64,000 nt of DNA from a virus. Below, piece after piece: positions 29,900 to 38,411 of the stretch (the first letter of the stretch is position 1; every line of letters starts with the position of its first letter). The notes under the pieces were generated by a model that was given only the letters and a program-made list of their open reading frames with translations, was not told the origin of the DNA and made no database searches. The stretch is from IMG/VR virus record IMGVR_UViG_3300028129_000005, positions 1-64,000 of that record. The stretch is one strand, 5' to 3'. The position numbers were made by a program, and so were the translations under genes.

Positions 29900-29924
29900 T
29901 TTAAATCATCAAGATAATTTTAGA

Positions 29925-29953
29925 AAGGGTCCTCGAAAGAGGACCCTTTTTTT
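29925..29953 (+). terminator. intrinsic terminator
   Basis: AAGGGTCCTC (29925-29934), loop GAAA, GAGGACCCTT (29939-29948) and a T-run. It ends the collagen-like gene. Confidence 0.95.
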
Positions 29954-30047
29954 ATGTGATATATAGATTGTAATAACTTATTATCTTATTACACTTAGTA
30001 AACAATTTAAAATATCTAAGTATAACTAATATTATAGAACACAATCG

Positions 30048-30980
30048 ATGGATAATAAAATCAAACATGATACGTTTAACAAGAATGTAAAATTCTATGT
30101 GGAAAGCGTAACTAAGAATACAGACACATATACTCTTAATGGATGGGTTGGATTAATAGGCGGAGAAGCTTTAGGCTTTTCAATGTCAAATGAACCTCTT
30201 AAAGTTCAATTTTTAGGTGATAGGCAAGACGTAATGGAAGTATATTCAAATCAGCTTACTAATCAGAATATGTCATTTACTATTGAGGTTCCTTTTGATA
30301 AAAAACTAAAAACACTAGTCATCCATACTAGTATTGGAGAAACTGCAATAGGTCCAATCGGACACTGGTTATCGTATCATTCAGGATTTGCAAATACATC
30401 AAAGGATGTTATAGTAGTAGATAATTTTTATAATGATCCTGACCTTGTAAGAGAATGGGCAATGAACCATTTAGAATTTACACCTTCCGATTATCACAAG
30501 GGCCAAAGAGCAAATGAAAGATTTATCTTAGATGGAACTAAAGAAAAACTAGAAGAAATTATAGGAAAACCAATATTCAATTGGAATCACGACAGGTATG
30601 CTAACGGAATATTTCAATTTTGTACAGCAGATCAACAGATTGTTTATCACGTGGATAATCAAACTTATGCAGCAATGGTATATTTAACACCTGACGCTCC
30701 ACCTACATCTGGAACTGCGTTCTATAGAAGTAAAGTCACGGGTGATTATACATTCGATGACGATAAAAGAAAAACCCAAGCATACATAGATGCATTCAAG
30801 GGTAATAGTAATGAAATGAATTTTTACGATGGATCTAATTTTGAAAAAATAGATGAAGTAGGAAATGTGTATAATAGATTAGTCTTGTTTAATGCTAAAA
30901 ATATCCACGCTGCGACTCAGTATTTTGGAGATGCAATTGACAATGCTAGATTTTTTCACATGTTCTTTTTTGACGTATAA
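30048..30980 (+). CDS. DUF6445-like putative 2-oxoglutarate/Fe(II) oxygenase
   Basis: 310 residues. Residues 14-95 form a small beta domain. The rest follows the DUF6445 pattern: VVDNFYNDPDLVREWA at 123-138, an HVD motif (H201, D203), GTAFYR (222-227), and a distal His287 with Arg301 near the end. H-x-D with a distal H and Arg is the iron and 2-oxoglutarate site of double-stranded beta-helix oxygenases. The substrate is unknown. Its position, immediately downstream of the collagen-like gene and upstream of another oxygenase, suggests fibre hydroxylation. Confidence 0.7.
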   Translation: MDNKIKHDTFNKNVKFYVESVTKNTDTYTLNGWVGLIGGEALGFSMSNEPLKVQFLGDRQDVMEVYSNQLTNQNMSFTIEVPFDKKLKTLVIHTSIGETAIGPIGHWLSYHSGFANTSKDVIVVDNFYNDPDLVREWAMNHLEFTPSDYHKGQRANERFILDGTKEKLEEIIGKPIFNWNHDRYANGIFQFCTADQQIVYHVDNQTYAAMVYLTPDAPPTSGTAFYRSKVTGDYTFDDDKRKTQAYIDAFKGNSNEMNFYDGSNFEKIDEVGNVYNRLVLFNAKNIHAATQYFGDAIDNARFFHMFFFDV

Positions 30981-30994
30981 AAACAAATATAAAT

Positions 30995-32869
30995 ATGAAG
31001 ATTAATATTATTACAAGGTGTACCAGAACAAGTAACCTTTTAACAATTAAAGAAGGAGTATTAAATGCGCCTAAGGGAGTAACAGTAAATTGGCACATTG
31101 TATTTGATACAGGAGCATTAAAGGATATTGATGCAGAGGTTCTCTCGAACTTAACAGATACTGTCAATGTCAAATTACATTTTGTAAAAGGACAAAGAGG
31201 AGGATTATTATATCCTGAAGTTTCTGATATTATTAGAACAATCAAATCAGGTTGGATCTATTTACTAGATGATGATAACATTATACACGAAGACTTTTAC
31301 AAAACTATTAAAGCGAGTATAAAGAATCTTCCAATTGCACAGGTTCATATCGTTTCTCAATTAGTTGCAGGTAGAGATTTTACCGGACAAGAAATTAGAG
31401 TAGCTAGTCGTGAAAATACTGCATTTCAGAAAATTGACATTGCACAGATGGTTATTAATAGAAGCATATTTGATACTCATTCGTTTAGTGCAAATTATGC
31501 AGCAGACGGTTTCTTTATAGAAGAAGTATTAAAAACACATGGTGATTCATTCGTATGGATTGACAAGGTTTTATGCCACTACAATTATTTAGAAAAAGTA
31601 CCAAGTGCAAAAATACCTAAAATAATTTATATAGGAAAAACTAAGCCAGAATTAAAGTCTATAAAATATTTATCGTATGAAGCAGATGAATTAGACGTTA
31701 AATACTTAGAAGACGATAGTGAAGTAATTAACGCAGTTACGTCGTTTAATCCTGATGCAATTATTACAAATGGAGAATCATGGAAAGAGTTTCCTAACCT
31801 AGCTTCTCTTCCTCTCCAATTTAGAAAAAGGTGGTTTAATTCTGAGAACACGGAAAATATAGGAAACACTGCATATTCCGTAGCAATGAATTCTATTCTA
31901 TCTCCTTCTAACCTAGAAGATGATCAGATGATTTCATTCTTTACGCCTATATATAATACTGGTGAAAAGTTATGGAACACATATAGATCCGTAAGAGATC
32001 AGACGTATAATAACTGGGAATGGGTTTTAGTAAATGATTCCACCGATGGAGGTAAAACTTTAAAGATAGCAGAAGAAATTGCGTTAGTAGATCCAAGAGT
32101 AAAGGTGTATGATTTTAGAGAAAAATCAGGAGGATGTATTGGAGAATCTAAATACAGATGTTGTTCTCTTGCTAAAGGATATATTCTAGCAGAATTAGAC
32201 CATGATGACTTATTGGTTAAAACATGTGCAGAAGATTTACATAATGCTGCACAGGCACATCCTGATTGTGGTATGTTTTATGGAGATACTGCCGAGGTAA
32301 ATGAAGAGTGGGAAAATCAAAGATATGGAGAAGGGTTTGCATTAGGATATGGTTCTTATAGAGAAGAAGAGTATGAAGGTAGAATGTTGTCACCTGCTAA
32401 TCAACAGAATATTAATCCAAAAACAATCAGACATATTGTAGGAGTTCCAAATCACGTTAGAGCATGGAGAAGATCTACTTATTTTGAAATAGGAGGACAT
32501 AACAGAAGTCTAACAATTGCAGATGATTTTGAATTAGTGATCAGAAGCTTCCTATATTCTAAGATATGTAAAATACCTAAACTAAGCTATATTCAATTTC
32601 TCTATAATAATCAAGGTGGAAGAAACACTCATGATTTATCAAGAGCAGACATTCAAAGAAGAGTTAGAACAATAGCACAATATTATAATGAACAAATCAA
32701 CGCTAGATTTATTGAATTAGGAATAGAAGATTGGGCATATAATGAAAGCCCTGACTATCCTATCTCAGCAGAGTCAAGATATGGAGAAGAAGAAGGAGTT
32801 GCTAACGAAACATACGCTGAAAAATCAGGAGTTGAAAAAAAAGTAACTAAATTAGAAAAAGTAAAATAA
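30995..32869 (+). CDS. two-domain glycosyltransferase
   Basis: 624 residues. The N-terminal GT-A-like domain (1-210) has a metal motif LDDDN at 91-95. A linker region of about 100 residues follows. A second complete GT2 domain starts near 312 (MISFFTPIYN), with DHDD at 402-405 and ADDFE near 510. Two catalytic domains in one chain could add two sugars in sequence, as a disaccharide on hydroxylysine would require, but the substrate is not shown. Its stop overlaps the start of the lysyl-hydroxylase-like gene, so the two are translationally coupled. Confidence 0.83.
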   Translation: MKINIITRCTRTSNLLTIKEGVLNAPKGVTVNWHIVFDTGALKDIDAEVLSNLTDTVNVKLHFVKGQRGGLLYPEVSDIIRTIKSGWIYLLDDDNIIHEDFYKTIKASIKNLPIAQVHIVSQLVAGRDFTGQEIRVASRENTAFQKIDIAQMVINRSIFDTHSFSANYAADGFFIEEVLKTHGDSFVWIDKVLCHYNYLEKVPSAKIPKIIYIGKTKPELKSIKYLSYEADELDVKYLEDDSEVINAVTSFNPDAIITNGESWKEFPNLASLPLQFRKRWFNSENTENIGNTAYSVAMNSILSPSNLEDDQMISFFTPIYNTGEKLWNTYRSVRDQTYNNWEWVLVNDSTDGGKTLKIAEEIALVDPRVKVYDFREKSGGCIGESKYRCCSLAKGYILAELDHDDLLVKTCAEDLHNAAQAHPDCGMFYGDTAEVNEEWENQRYGEGFALGYGSYREEEYEGRMLSPANQQNINPKTIRHIVGVPNHVRAWRRSTYFEIGGHNRSLTIADDFELVIRSFLYSKICKIPKLSYIQFLYNNQGGRNTHDLSRADIQRRVRTIAQYYNEQINARFIELGIEDWAYNESPDYPISAESRYGEEEGVANETYAEKSGVEKKVTKLEKVK

Positions 32870-33486
32870 TGGGAAAATACGTAGAAATTTTAGATGCAAG
32901 CGATTGGGATGCATGGTGTGACAAATACATCGATCCCCTTTTAAGAAAAGGAGAATATGAACTCATAGTTGACGAAGCGGCTCCGAGTGTTTTAGTATTT
33001 CCTTTATTTAAAGAACAGTTTTGTAAAGATCTAATTGAACTATGTGAAACTGAAGGAGAATGGACAGTAGATAGACATGAATTTTATCCAACAACCGACA
33101 TGCTCATTGACAAAGTATGGATGAATGAAATTTACTCAAAGGTTCTTAACGAATTTGTTAGGCCATTAGGAATATGGTTCTGGACTTTAGAAGGAAAGCA
33201 GTGGAATTCTATGTCAGATGAAACATTTATTGTAAAGTATACTACAGAAACACAAGCGCACCTTTCTCTTCACCATGATAATAGCCATTTAACAACTGTT
33301 GTTAGAATGAATGAAGATTTTACAGGAGGTGGAACTTATTTCCCATTATATAAGGCAAATATTAGTCCTCCTAGAGTTGGAATGGCAGCTTTACACCCAG
33401 GTGCAATTACACATAGACACGGTGCAAAGCCTATTTTTTCAGGAACAAGGTATATTACTGTAAGTTTCTGTAAGATGAGTGGATAA
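32869..33486 (+). CDS. procollagen lysyl hydroxylase-like oxygenase
   Basis: 205 residues. Residues 131-200 follow the catalytic domain of animal PLOD enzymes closely. HHDNSH has Fe ligands H135 and D137. NEDFTGGGTYFP comes next, then GMAALHPGAITHRHG with the third ligand H184, and GTRYITVSF with the 2-oxoglutarate-binding R194 ten residues later, the same spacing as His719 and Arg729 in human LH3. These enzymes hydroxylate lysine before glycine in collagen, using Fe(II), O2 and 2-oxoglutarate. It overlaps the two-domain glycosyltransferase by one base. The collagen-like fibre is the obvious substrate. A DNA-base or other peptide substrate cannot be excluded. Confidence 0.88.
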   Translation: MGKYVEILDASDWDAWCDKYIDPLLRKGEYELIVDEAAPSVLVFPLFKEQFCKDLIELCETEGEWTVDRHEFYPTTDMLIDKVWMNEIYSKVLNEFVRPLGIWFWTLEGKQWNSMSDETFIVKYTTETQAHLSLHHDNSHLTTVVRMNEDFTGGGTYFPLYKANISPPRVGMAALHPGAITHRHGAKPIFSGTRYITVSFCKMSG

Positions 33487-33493
33487 ATAGAAT

Positions 33494-34447
33494 ATGAAGC
33501 AAATACAATCATTCAACCAATTTATTAACGAAAGCCTAAACGAAGATACTAATGATCTTTTTAAAGTTTATCTAGCAATTGATCCCGACTCAGGTCACAG
33601 GTGGTGGTCTTATAAAGGATTTGCGTCAGATAATTTCTTTATACAAATCAATAAAGACAATTATAAAGACATAGATATTAATCCAGACTATCCTATATTA
33701 ACCTATAATTCAGGAGTAGTTGAAACCCTTTTAAAGGAAGGATTAGTTAAAAAAGAAAATGTATATAATAGACCAGAATTCATTAAGCAATCTGGATCTA
33801 AGGCAGAGTTTCATAAAATAGTCGATGGAGATGAAAACATTCCACAAACATGCCATGACGAGAAAGAAGCTTTAGAAATTGGTTTTCCATTAATTGCAAA
33901 GCCAGCTGAAGGACATTCAGGTATTGGAATTCAGGTTTTTAAATCTCAGGAAGATTGGGATAAAGCTGATCATTCTAAATTTGACGTATATTCCGAATTC
34001 GTAGATAAGAAATCAGAGCATAGAATAATTAACTTTAAAGGAGATGCTTTCTTTTGGATGGAAAGAGAACCATTAAATGATAAAGCAAAATCAGGTGATG
34101 GTGACGGAAAAGAAGAAATGAATTTTAAATATATCAAAAGAGATATTACAACTCTTCCTGAAAAATTTAAAACACTAATAGAAAAATTCTGTGATAAGTT
34201 TAAAGATTTACCATATATATGTTTTGATATAATGGAAGATCAAGAAGGAAAATTGTATATTATAGAAAGTAATTCTCAACCTGGAGTTCCTTATGATTCT
34301 ACTGTGCAAATATACCGTAAAATATTTAAAGACTTTTACGGAAGAGAAGTAAACAAAGATACTGACAAGGCCCTAACAAAATTATCTAATGATTTAGATA
34401 AAAAAACTATAGAACTTGACAGCGAACGATTCGAAATAAAAGAATAA
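33494..34447 (+). CDS. ATP-grasp ligase-like protein with CTS-like N-terminus
   Basis: 317 residues. ATP-grasp landmarks are FPLIAKPAEGHSGIG (Lys136, glycine-rich loop 139-145), YICFDIMED with Asp245, and YIIESNSQPG with Glu258 and Asn260. These enzymes join a carboxylate to an amine through an acylphosphate. The first 14 residues, MKQIQSFNQFINES, resemble the T4 capsid-targeting sequence (MKTYQEFIAEA) with a possible cleavage after NE, so the enzyme may be packaged into the head. Close relatives are RimK/GshB-like. The acceptor is unknown. Confidence 0.8.
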   Translation: MKQIQSFNQFINESLNEDTNDLFKVYLAIDPDSGHRWWSYKGFASDNFFIQINKDNYKDIDINPDYPILTYNSGVVETLLKEGLVKKENVYNRPEFIKQSGSKAEFHKIVDGDENIPQTCHDEKEALEIGFPLIAKPAEGHSGIGIQVFKSQEDWDKADHSKFDVYSEFVDKKSEHRIINFKGDAFFWMEREPLNDKAKSGDGDGKEEMNFKYIKRDITTLPEKFKTLIEKFCDKFKDLPYICFDIMEDQEGKLYIIESNSQPGVPYDSTVQIYRKIFKDFYGREVNKDTDKALTKLSNDLDKKTIELDSERFEIKE

Positions 34448-34450
34448 ATT

Positions 34451-34675
34451 ATGGCATATCCGGATATGACTTGTATGCATGTGAACTTATGGGTTCATCA
34501 CATGGACATTGACAAACTGTTTGACTTTATAACAGAAAGAATTAAAGAACCACCTAGCTATTGGATTTCTAGAGAATCTTGTCCTTCTACAATTACAGGA
34601 GGATATGCAGAAATTAACGTATCATATAACACATATCTTATGATAAGACGTGTTAAAGAACACGGACACTTTTAA
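34451..34675 (+). CDS. hypothetical protein, 74 residues
   Basis: A small alpha/beta protein (MHVNLWVHHMDIDKLFDFI ... EINVSYNTYLMIRRV). It is reminiscent of the 65-residue protein at 16912. Starts 3 bases after the ATP-grasp gene ends. No family or function recognised. Confidence 0.62.
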   Translation: MAYPDMTCMHVNLWVHHMDIDKLFDFITERIKEPPSYWISRESCPSTITGGYAEINVSYNTYLMIRRVKEHGHF

Positions 34676-34692
34676 TTGAAACAATTCCAAAT

Positions 34693-34727
34693 GGAAGTGT
34701 ATAGTTAAGTATAGTTAATAAACTTCC
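34693..34727 (+). repeat. tandem 10-bp repeat inside a hairpin
   Basis: GTATAGTTAA occurs twice in tandem (34699-34708 and 34709-34718), flanked by GGAAGT (34693-34698) and ACTTCC (34722-34727). It lies just before the membrane protein gene and may be a promoter or operator. Confidence 0.5.
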
Positions 34728-34731
34728 AAGT

Positions 34732-35199
34732 ATGAATAGATTATGGTTACGATTTGCACTGTGTATTTACGCAATATTATATACAGTGTGTCTGCCATTA
34801 ATCCTAGGCATAGAGGATAGTTATAGTGATTATCATCAATTAAAACCAATCTTATTCCCTTTATTAACAATAGGAGTTTCATTAGGATTATGGCTTCATC
34901 GTTCTATTGAATGGAAAATACCGGCATTCTTATTAATAATCATAGCAAGCTTTAGCGTTGCAAATTACCCTACAATACATAATATATCTGCTATTCTATT
35001 TTTTATGTCATCGACATGGATCATGCTCTTTGATAAAAGATTTAAAATCTTTGGAATAATATCTGCAATATTATATCCAACACTCTTTATAAACACTGAA
35101 CAGAATTTATTCTTGTTTGAAGTGTTACAGATACCTATTCTTTCCTTTTATCATTTCTCTAGAGTAGTATACTTAATGAGATTAAAGAAGAAAATATAA
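34732..35199 (+). CDS. multi-span membrane protein
   Basis: 155 residues with about five hydrophobic spans (near 5-25, 38-57, 62-80, 82-98 and 105-120) and a basic C-terminus (RLKKKI). No family recognised. A role in host membrane modification is possible. It has its own candidate promoter region at 34693-34727. Confidence 0.65.
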   Translation: MNRLWLRFALCIYAILYTVCLPLILGIEDSYSDYHQLKPILFPLLTIGVSLGLWLHRSIEWKIPAFLLIIIASFSVANYPTIHNISAILFFMSSTWIMLFDKRFKIFGIISAILYPTLFINTEQNLFLFEVLQIPILSFYHFSRVVYLMRLKKKI

Positions 35200-35215
35200 A
35201 CAATTACACATATTT

Positions 35216-35228
35216 GAGTATAATCTAT
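35216..35228 (+). promoter_or_regulatory. AGTATAAT-type element
   Basis: GAGTATAATCTAT ends directly before ATG 35229. Resembles the elements at 10154 and 10926. Confidence 0.4.
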
Positions 35229-35477
35229 ATGGCAAAGAAGAAAAAGAAGCTAGAGATTATTCACGTTAAGAAGCCAATTATTGGCGAAACGTACTATTTC
35301 TATTTCGCAGGATCATGGGAAGTAGGAAAGTTAGAAGGTACCTCTGACAAATTAACAGAAACATACGGCCATCGATGGTTTACATTTGTTAATGGAAATT
35401 ATGGAAGACAAATGAGATATCCAGTCTCTATTTATAATATTAGAAAAACTCACCCAAAACAAGAAAAAGATGTATAG
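35229..35477 (+). CDS. small SH3-like basic protein
   Basis: 82 residues from ATG 35229 (MAKKKKK); an ATG at 35214 would add five residues. The central part (GETYYFYFAGSWEVGKLEG ... HRWFTFVNGNYGRQMRYPV) looks like a small beta barrel, perhaps a nucleic-acid- or cell-wall-binding SH3-like fold. Overlaps the following exonuclease gene by 8 bases. Confidence 0.6.
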   Translation: MAKKKKKLEIIHVKKPIIGETYYFYFAGSWEVGKLEGTSDKLTETYGHRWFTFVNGNYGRQMRYPVSIYNIRKTHPKQEKDV

Positions 35478-36213
35478 TATTTCAGATTTAAAAAACATGT
35501 TATTTATTGACATTGAAACGTCAACTGCTGCAAAGGACTTAGATAGCTTTGCAGAGATTATTGGAGAAAATGCATACTCACACTGGGAAAAGAAAGCAAA
35601 GTATGGTAGACAAAGTAAATCAGAGTATGAAGGAGTTTCAGATGCTGATATGTATATCAAGGATGCTGCCCTTTATCCTGAATTCGGAAGAGCAGTAGTT
35701 ATTACAATCGGACAAGTCACCTTCCCAGATGGCATTACACCTACCCCTAAGATAAAGTCTTTTTATGGAGATGATGAAAAGAATACTCTAAAGGAATTTA
35801 TGGATACGATGGCATTAATCTTTAAGGCAAATCCTAAAATTCAAATAGTAGGTCATAACATTAAAGGCTTTGATATGCCTTACTTAATTAAAAGATCCAT
35901 TATTCAAGGTGTAGAAATTCCACAACAATTACACTTACAAAAACTTAAGCCATGGGAGAATTGTCTATTAGACACTAATGAAATATGGAAATTTGGCGGA
36001 TGGAATGGTGCATCTCTTTCTATGATCTGTGATCTTTTACAGATACCTTCTCCTAAACAAAACATGTATGGTGGTGAAGTATCAGAAGCGTATTACGCTG
36101 GAAGATTAGAAGAAATTAAAGACTATTGTGAAGATGATGTTATTGGAACTATGAACGTGATGTTAAAGATGTCAGATATGGAACTAGTATCTAAGGTTGA
36201 AGCTCCATTTTAA
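35470..36213 (+). CDS. DEDDy-type 3'-5' exonuclease (PolB exonuclease-like)
   Basis: 247 residues. Exo I is FIDIET (D14, E16), Exo II is GHNIKGFD (D135), Exo III is YCEDD (Y219, D223), the DEDDy arrangement of the predicted PolB-related exonuclease family (PF10108-like). It hydrolyses single-stranded DNA 3' ends, for proofreading, repair or host DNA breakdown. No polymerase domain is attached. Followed by a class A promoter module, so it ends a transcription unit. Confidence 0.87.
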   Translation: MYSISDLKNMLFIDIETSTAAKDLDSFAEIIGENAYSHWEKKAKYGRQSKSEYEGVSDADMYIKDAALYPEFGRAVVITIGQVTFPDGITPTPKIKSFYGDDEKNTLKEFMDTMALIFKANPKIQIVGHNIKGFDMPYLIKRSIIQGVEIPQQLHLQKLKPWENCLLDTNEIWKFGGWNGASLSMICDLLQIPSPKQNMYGGEVSEAYYAGRLEEIKDYCEDDVIGTMNVMLKMSDMELVSKVEAPF

Positions 36214-36225
36214 TTTAAACTTTTT

Positions 36226-36288
36226 TGAAAATAAACAGTTAAAAGTTTTTTTATCTCAGAAATTTTGCTTATATTAGTATAGTAATTA
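36226..36288 (+). promoter_or_regulatory. repeated promoter module, class A
   Basis: GAAAATAAACAGTTAAAAG, TTTTTTTATCTCAG, AATTTTGCTTATATT, AGTATAGTAAT, 13 bases before ATG 36302. The mirror of this module serves leftward genes at 2803. Confidence 0.8.
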
Positions 36289-36301
36289 AAAATAAAGAAA
36301 T

Positions 36302-36586
36302 ATGTTTGAAGACTTCGAAGACCAAAACAACGATGAGCACGATGAAATAGCTCAAATTCAAAAAAATGCAGATATGGAAAATAACCTTCACGAACTGAAA
36401 GATAAACTAGTTAGAAATAACTGGGATATGATCTTAGAAAAAGGAGTTGACTTTAAATCAATGCAAGACAACGGCATAGAAATAGAACCGATTATCAGAA
36501 CATTACAGCAAATGTTAGATTGGTTTCAGGAATCTGAAGAATATGAAAAATGTGCACATCTTAAAAATATTCTAGACAATAAATAA
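36302..36586 (+). CDS. small protein with UVR-like C-terminal motif
   Basis: 94 residues, very acidic at the N-terminus (MFEDFEDQNNDEHDE). The C-terminus WFQESEEYEKCAHLKNIL shares the FxE.EEYEKC..L pattern with the proteins at 15088, 37537 and 38140, and with the linker UVR motif of the phage ClpC. Directly follows a class A promoter module. Possibly a protein-protein adaptor. No enzymatic motif. Confidence 0.7.
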   Translation: MFEDFEDQNNDEHDEIAQIQKNADMENNLHELKDKLVRNNWDMILEKGVDFKSMQDNGIEIEPIIRTLQQMLDWFQESEEYEKCAHLKNILDNK

Positions 36587-36604
36587 AATGTGTATAAATA
36601 TATC

Positions 36605-36799
36605 ATGGAAGAACAATTATTAAAAGTCATTGCGGAGCAACTTACGAGAATTGCAGATCTTATGGAAAACCAACAGAAAAGAGATGTGGTTGAAAAAAGA
36701 AAGAGCATTAAAGTCGTTAAGGAAGCCGTAAAGAAAAGAAAGAATGAACTACTACGAACTGCTGCAGATAGACAAGTCAGCAAGCCAAGCCGAGATTAA
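36605..36799 (+). CDS. small coiled-coil protein overlapping dnaJ
   Basis: 64 residues from ATG 36605 (MEEQLLKVIAEQ); an ATG at 36590 would add five. The helical first half has a Leu/Ile heptad pattern and the C-terminal half is basic. Its last 56 bases overlap the start of dnaJ in another frame, indicating coupled translation. No family recognised. Confidence 0.6.
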   Translation: MEEQLLKVIAEQLTRIADLMENQQKRDVVEKRKSIKVVKEAVKKRKNELLRTAADRQVSKPSRD

Positions 36800-37544
36800 G
36801 AAGGCCTATCGTAAACTAGCAAAGCAATATCATCCCGATACCGTCGAAGGGGATGAGTCTTCCTTTAAAGAAATAGTTACAGCATACGAGGTTTTATCTG
36901 ACGAGAACAGAAAAAGAAAGTATGATATTGAATTAGGATATAAGTCTTCTGACAATCCATTTCATAGTTGGTTTCAAAACGGAGAAGGATCCTTCAGTGA
37001 TATGTTCAATGATGCGTTTGGTTCCTCTTCAAAAGGAAGAGACGTTACGGTTAGAATGACAATAACCCTAGAAGAATCTTATCATGGAACCCAAAAGAGA
37101 GTAGACATAGGTTCTAAAAAACTAAACGTTAATATACCTAAAGGAGTTTATGAAGGTATGAAGTTAAAAATTAGTGGAAAAGGTCAACCTCATCCTGCTA
37201 ATTCATCTGCACCCAAAGGAGATCTAATCATTATAATTAATTTAAAATATGATGATAGGATTATATTAAACGGAAATGACATCTATGTAGATGCAAATGT
37301 TTCTTTTTATGATATGATTCTAGGAACTGAAATAGAAATCAATACGCCTTTTTATAAAATAAAGGTAAATGTTCCTCCAAATTCACAGAATAATAAGATA
37401 TTAAGAATAAGTGGTAAAGGATTCCCGATATATAGTATGAATACTTATGGTAACCTTATGGTGAAGTTAAATGCATTTAATCCACCCCTTAAAGATTCAC
37501 AAATAGAACTAATAAAAAAAATAAAAGAAATAGACAATGAATGA
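36744..37544 (+). CDS. dnaJ: DnaJ-like co-chaperone (type II)
   Basis: 266 residues. A J domain (1-65) has HPD at 30-32. A short Gly/Phe-rich linker is followed by two beta-barrel peptide-binding domains (VTVRMTITLEESYHGTQ onward). The zinc-finger (CxxCxGxG) region of DnaJ is absent, so it is CbpA-like. It stimulates host DnaK ATPase and delivers clients; phages use DnaJ relatives in replication or folding of virion proteins. Overlaps genes at both ends (36605-36799 and 37537-37842), one of which has the UVR-like motif. Confidence 0.93.
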   Translation: MNYYELLQIDKSASQAEIKKAYRKLAKQYHPDTVEGDESSFKEIVTAYEVLSDENRKRKYDIELGYKSSDNPFHSWFQNGEGSFSDMFNDAFGSSSKGRDVTVRMTITLEESYHGTQKRVDIGSKKLNVNIPKGVYEGMKLKISGKGQPHPANSSAPKGDLIIIINLKYDDRIILNGNDIYVDANVSFYDMILGTEIEINTPFYKIKVNVPPNSQNNKILRISGKGFPIYSMNTYGNLMVKLNAFNPPLKDSQIELIKKIKEIDNE

Positions 37545-37842
37545 TTTACCAGATTTTGACGAATGGGATAATTCAGATACCAATAGAAATAATCCAGAAT
37601 TTGAAGTTAACAACAGCGTAGAATCAATCGCGTTTATTGAAAAATTGAAATCATCATCCAAAGAGATAATGATGGACTTAATTTATAAGGCTATAATTGA
37701 AAATGAAATGGGAGCATTAAACAATAATTCTCCTAAAGAAGAAAAAATAGCAGCACTAGAAACGGTTATCAAATATTTCGCAGAACAAGAAGAATATGAA
37801 AGATGCCATGAACTTAAAAAAATCATAAGCAATATATGTTAA
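37537..37842 (+). CDS. small protein with UVR-like C-terminal motif
   Basis: 101 residues. Acidic and Asn-rich N-terminus, helical middle, and C-terminus YFAEQEEYERCHELKKII, one of four copies of this motif in the window. It overlaps dnaJ by 8 bases and the S21 gene by 7, so it is translated with both. A role connecting chaperone, ribosome or protease complexes is conceivable but unsupported beyond context. Confidence 0.7.
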   Translation: MNDLPDFDEWDNSDTNRNNPEFEVNNSVESIAFIEKLKSSSKEIMMDLIYKAIIENEMGALNNNSPKEEKIAALETVIKYFAEQEEYERCHELKKIISNIC

Positions 37843-38033
37843 TAATTAATGTAGATAAAGGGAATATAGAAAAAGCTTTAAAACAGTATAAGCGTAAAAC
37901 CATTAAGACCAAACAGATGAAAAAGGTTAGAGATGAAAAGCAATATACGAAGCCCTCTGCATTAAAGAGACTTAAGTTCCAAAAGGCAATATATCTTCAA
38001 AAGAAATCTAACGCCGAAAACAAGGACAAGTAG
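37836..38033 (+). CDS. rpsU: ribosomal protein bS21 homologue
   Basis: 65 residues: MLIINVDKGNIEKALKQYKR, then a central YTKPSALKRLKFQKAIYLQKK. This matches bS21 over its full length, including the YKRK helix and the KPS turn, and the MLII start is typical of the Bacteroidota form. S21 sits on the 30S platform by the 3' end of 16S rRNA; in Bacteroidota it helps hide the anti-Shine-Dalgarno sequence. A phage copy may replace the host one and bias initiation toward phage mRNAs. No SD-like sequence precedes its start. Confidence 0.92.
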   Translation: MLIINVDKGNIEKALKQYKRKTIKTKQMKKVRDEKQYTKPSALKRLKFQKAIYLQKKSNAENKDK

Positions 38034-38087
38034 AAATATAATAACATATTTTTTTACTTCATTTTACCTTAGACCTTACCGGAATTA

Positions 38088-38096
38088 AATATATAA
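38088..38096 (+). promoter_or_regulatory. RATATATAR motif
   Basis: AATATATAA in the gap after the S21 gene, 43 bases before ATG 38140. Confidence 0.35.
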
Positions 38097-38139
38097 ATTG
38101 AGATTATTAATATCTCGATATAAAAAAATATACTTTGTA

Positions 38140-38397
38140 ATGAAGGAATCTTTTAGTGATGACAAAGACGCATTGATGAGATCAAGCTATTATACTATCA
38201 CAAGAAATTTTACTAAAACCATTAATAGATTTGTTGTATTCAGCGAAGGCAAGAATACGATAGAAATCCCTCATGGCGAAGGACAAAGAAGCAAGTTCAT
38301 AGATATTATTATAGAATATTTTGAAGAACTTGAGGAGTATGAAAAATGTGATACGTTATTGCAGCTTAAAAAAACGGTAATAATGGCAGGAGACTAA
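38140..38397 (+). CDS. small protein with UVR-like C-terminal motif
   Basis: 85 residues from ATG 38140 (MKESFSDDKDALMRSS). A TTG at 38098 could extend it. The C-terminus YFEELEEYEKCDTLLQLK is the fourth copy of the motif. Located between the S21 and phoH genes. Function unknown, perhaps as a binding partner of the ClpC linker or another UVR protein. Confidence 0.65.
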   Translation: MKESFSDDKDALMRSSYYTITRNFTKTINRFVVFSEGKNTIEIPHGEGQRSKFIDIIIEYFEELEEYEKCDTLLQLKKTVIMAGD

Positions 38398-38411
38398 AAA
38401 AATTAAACTCG

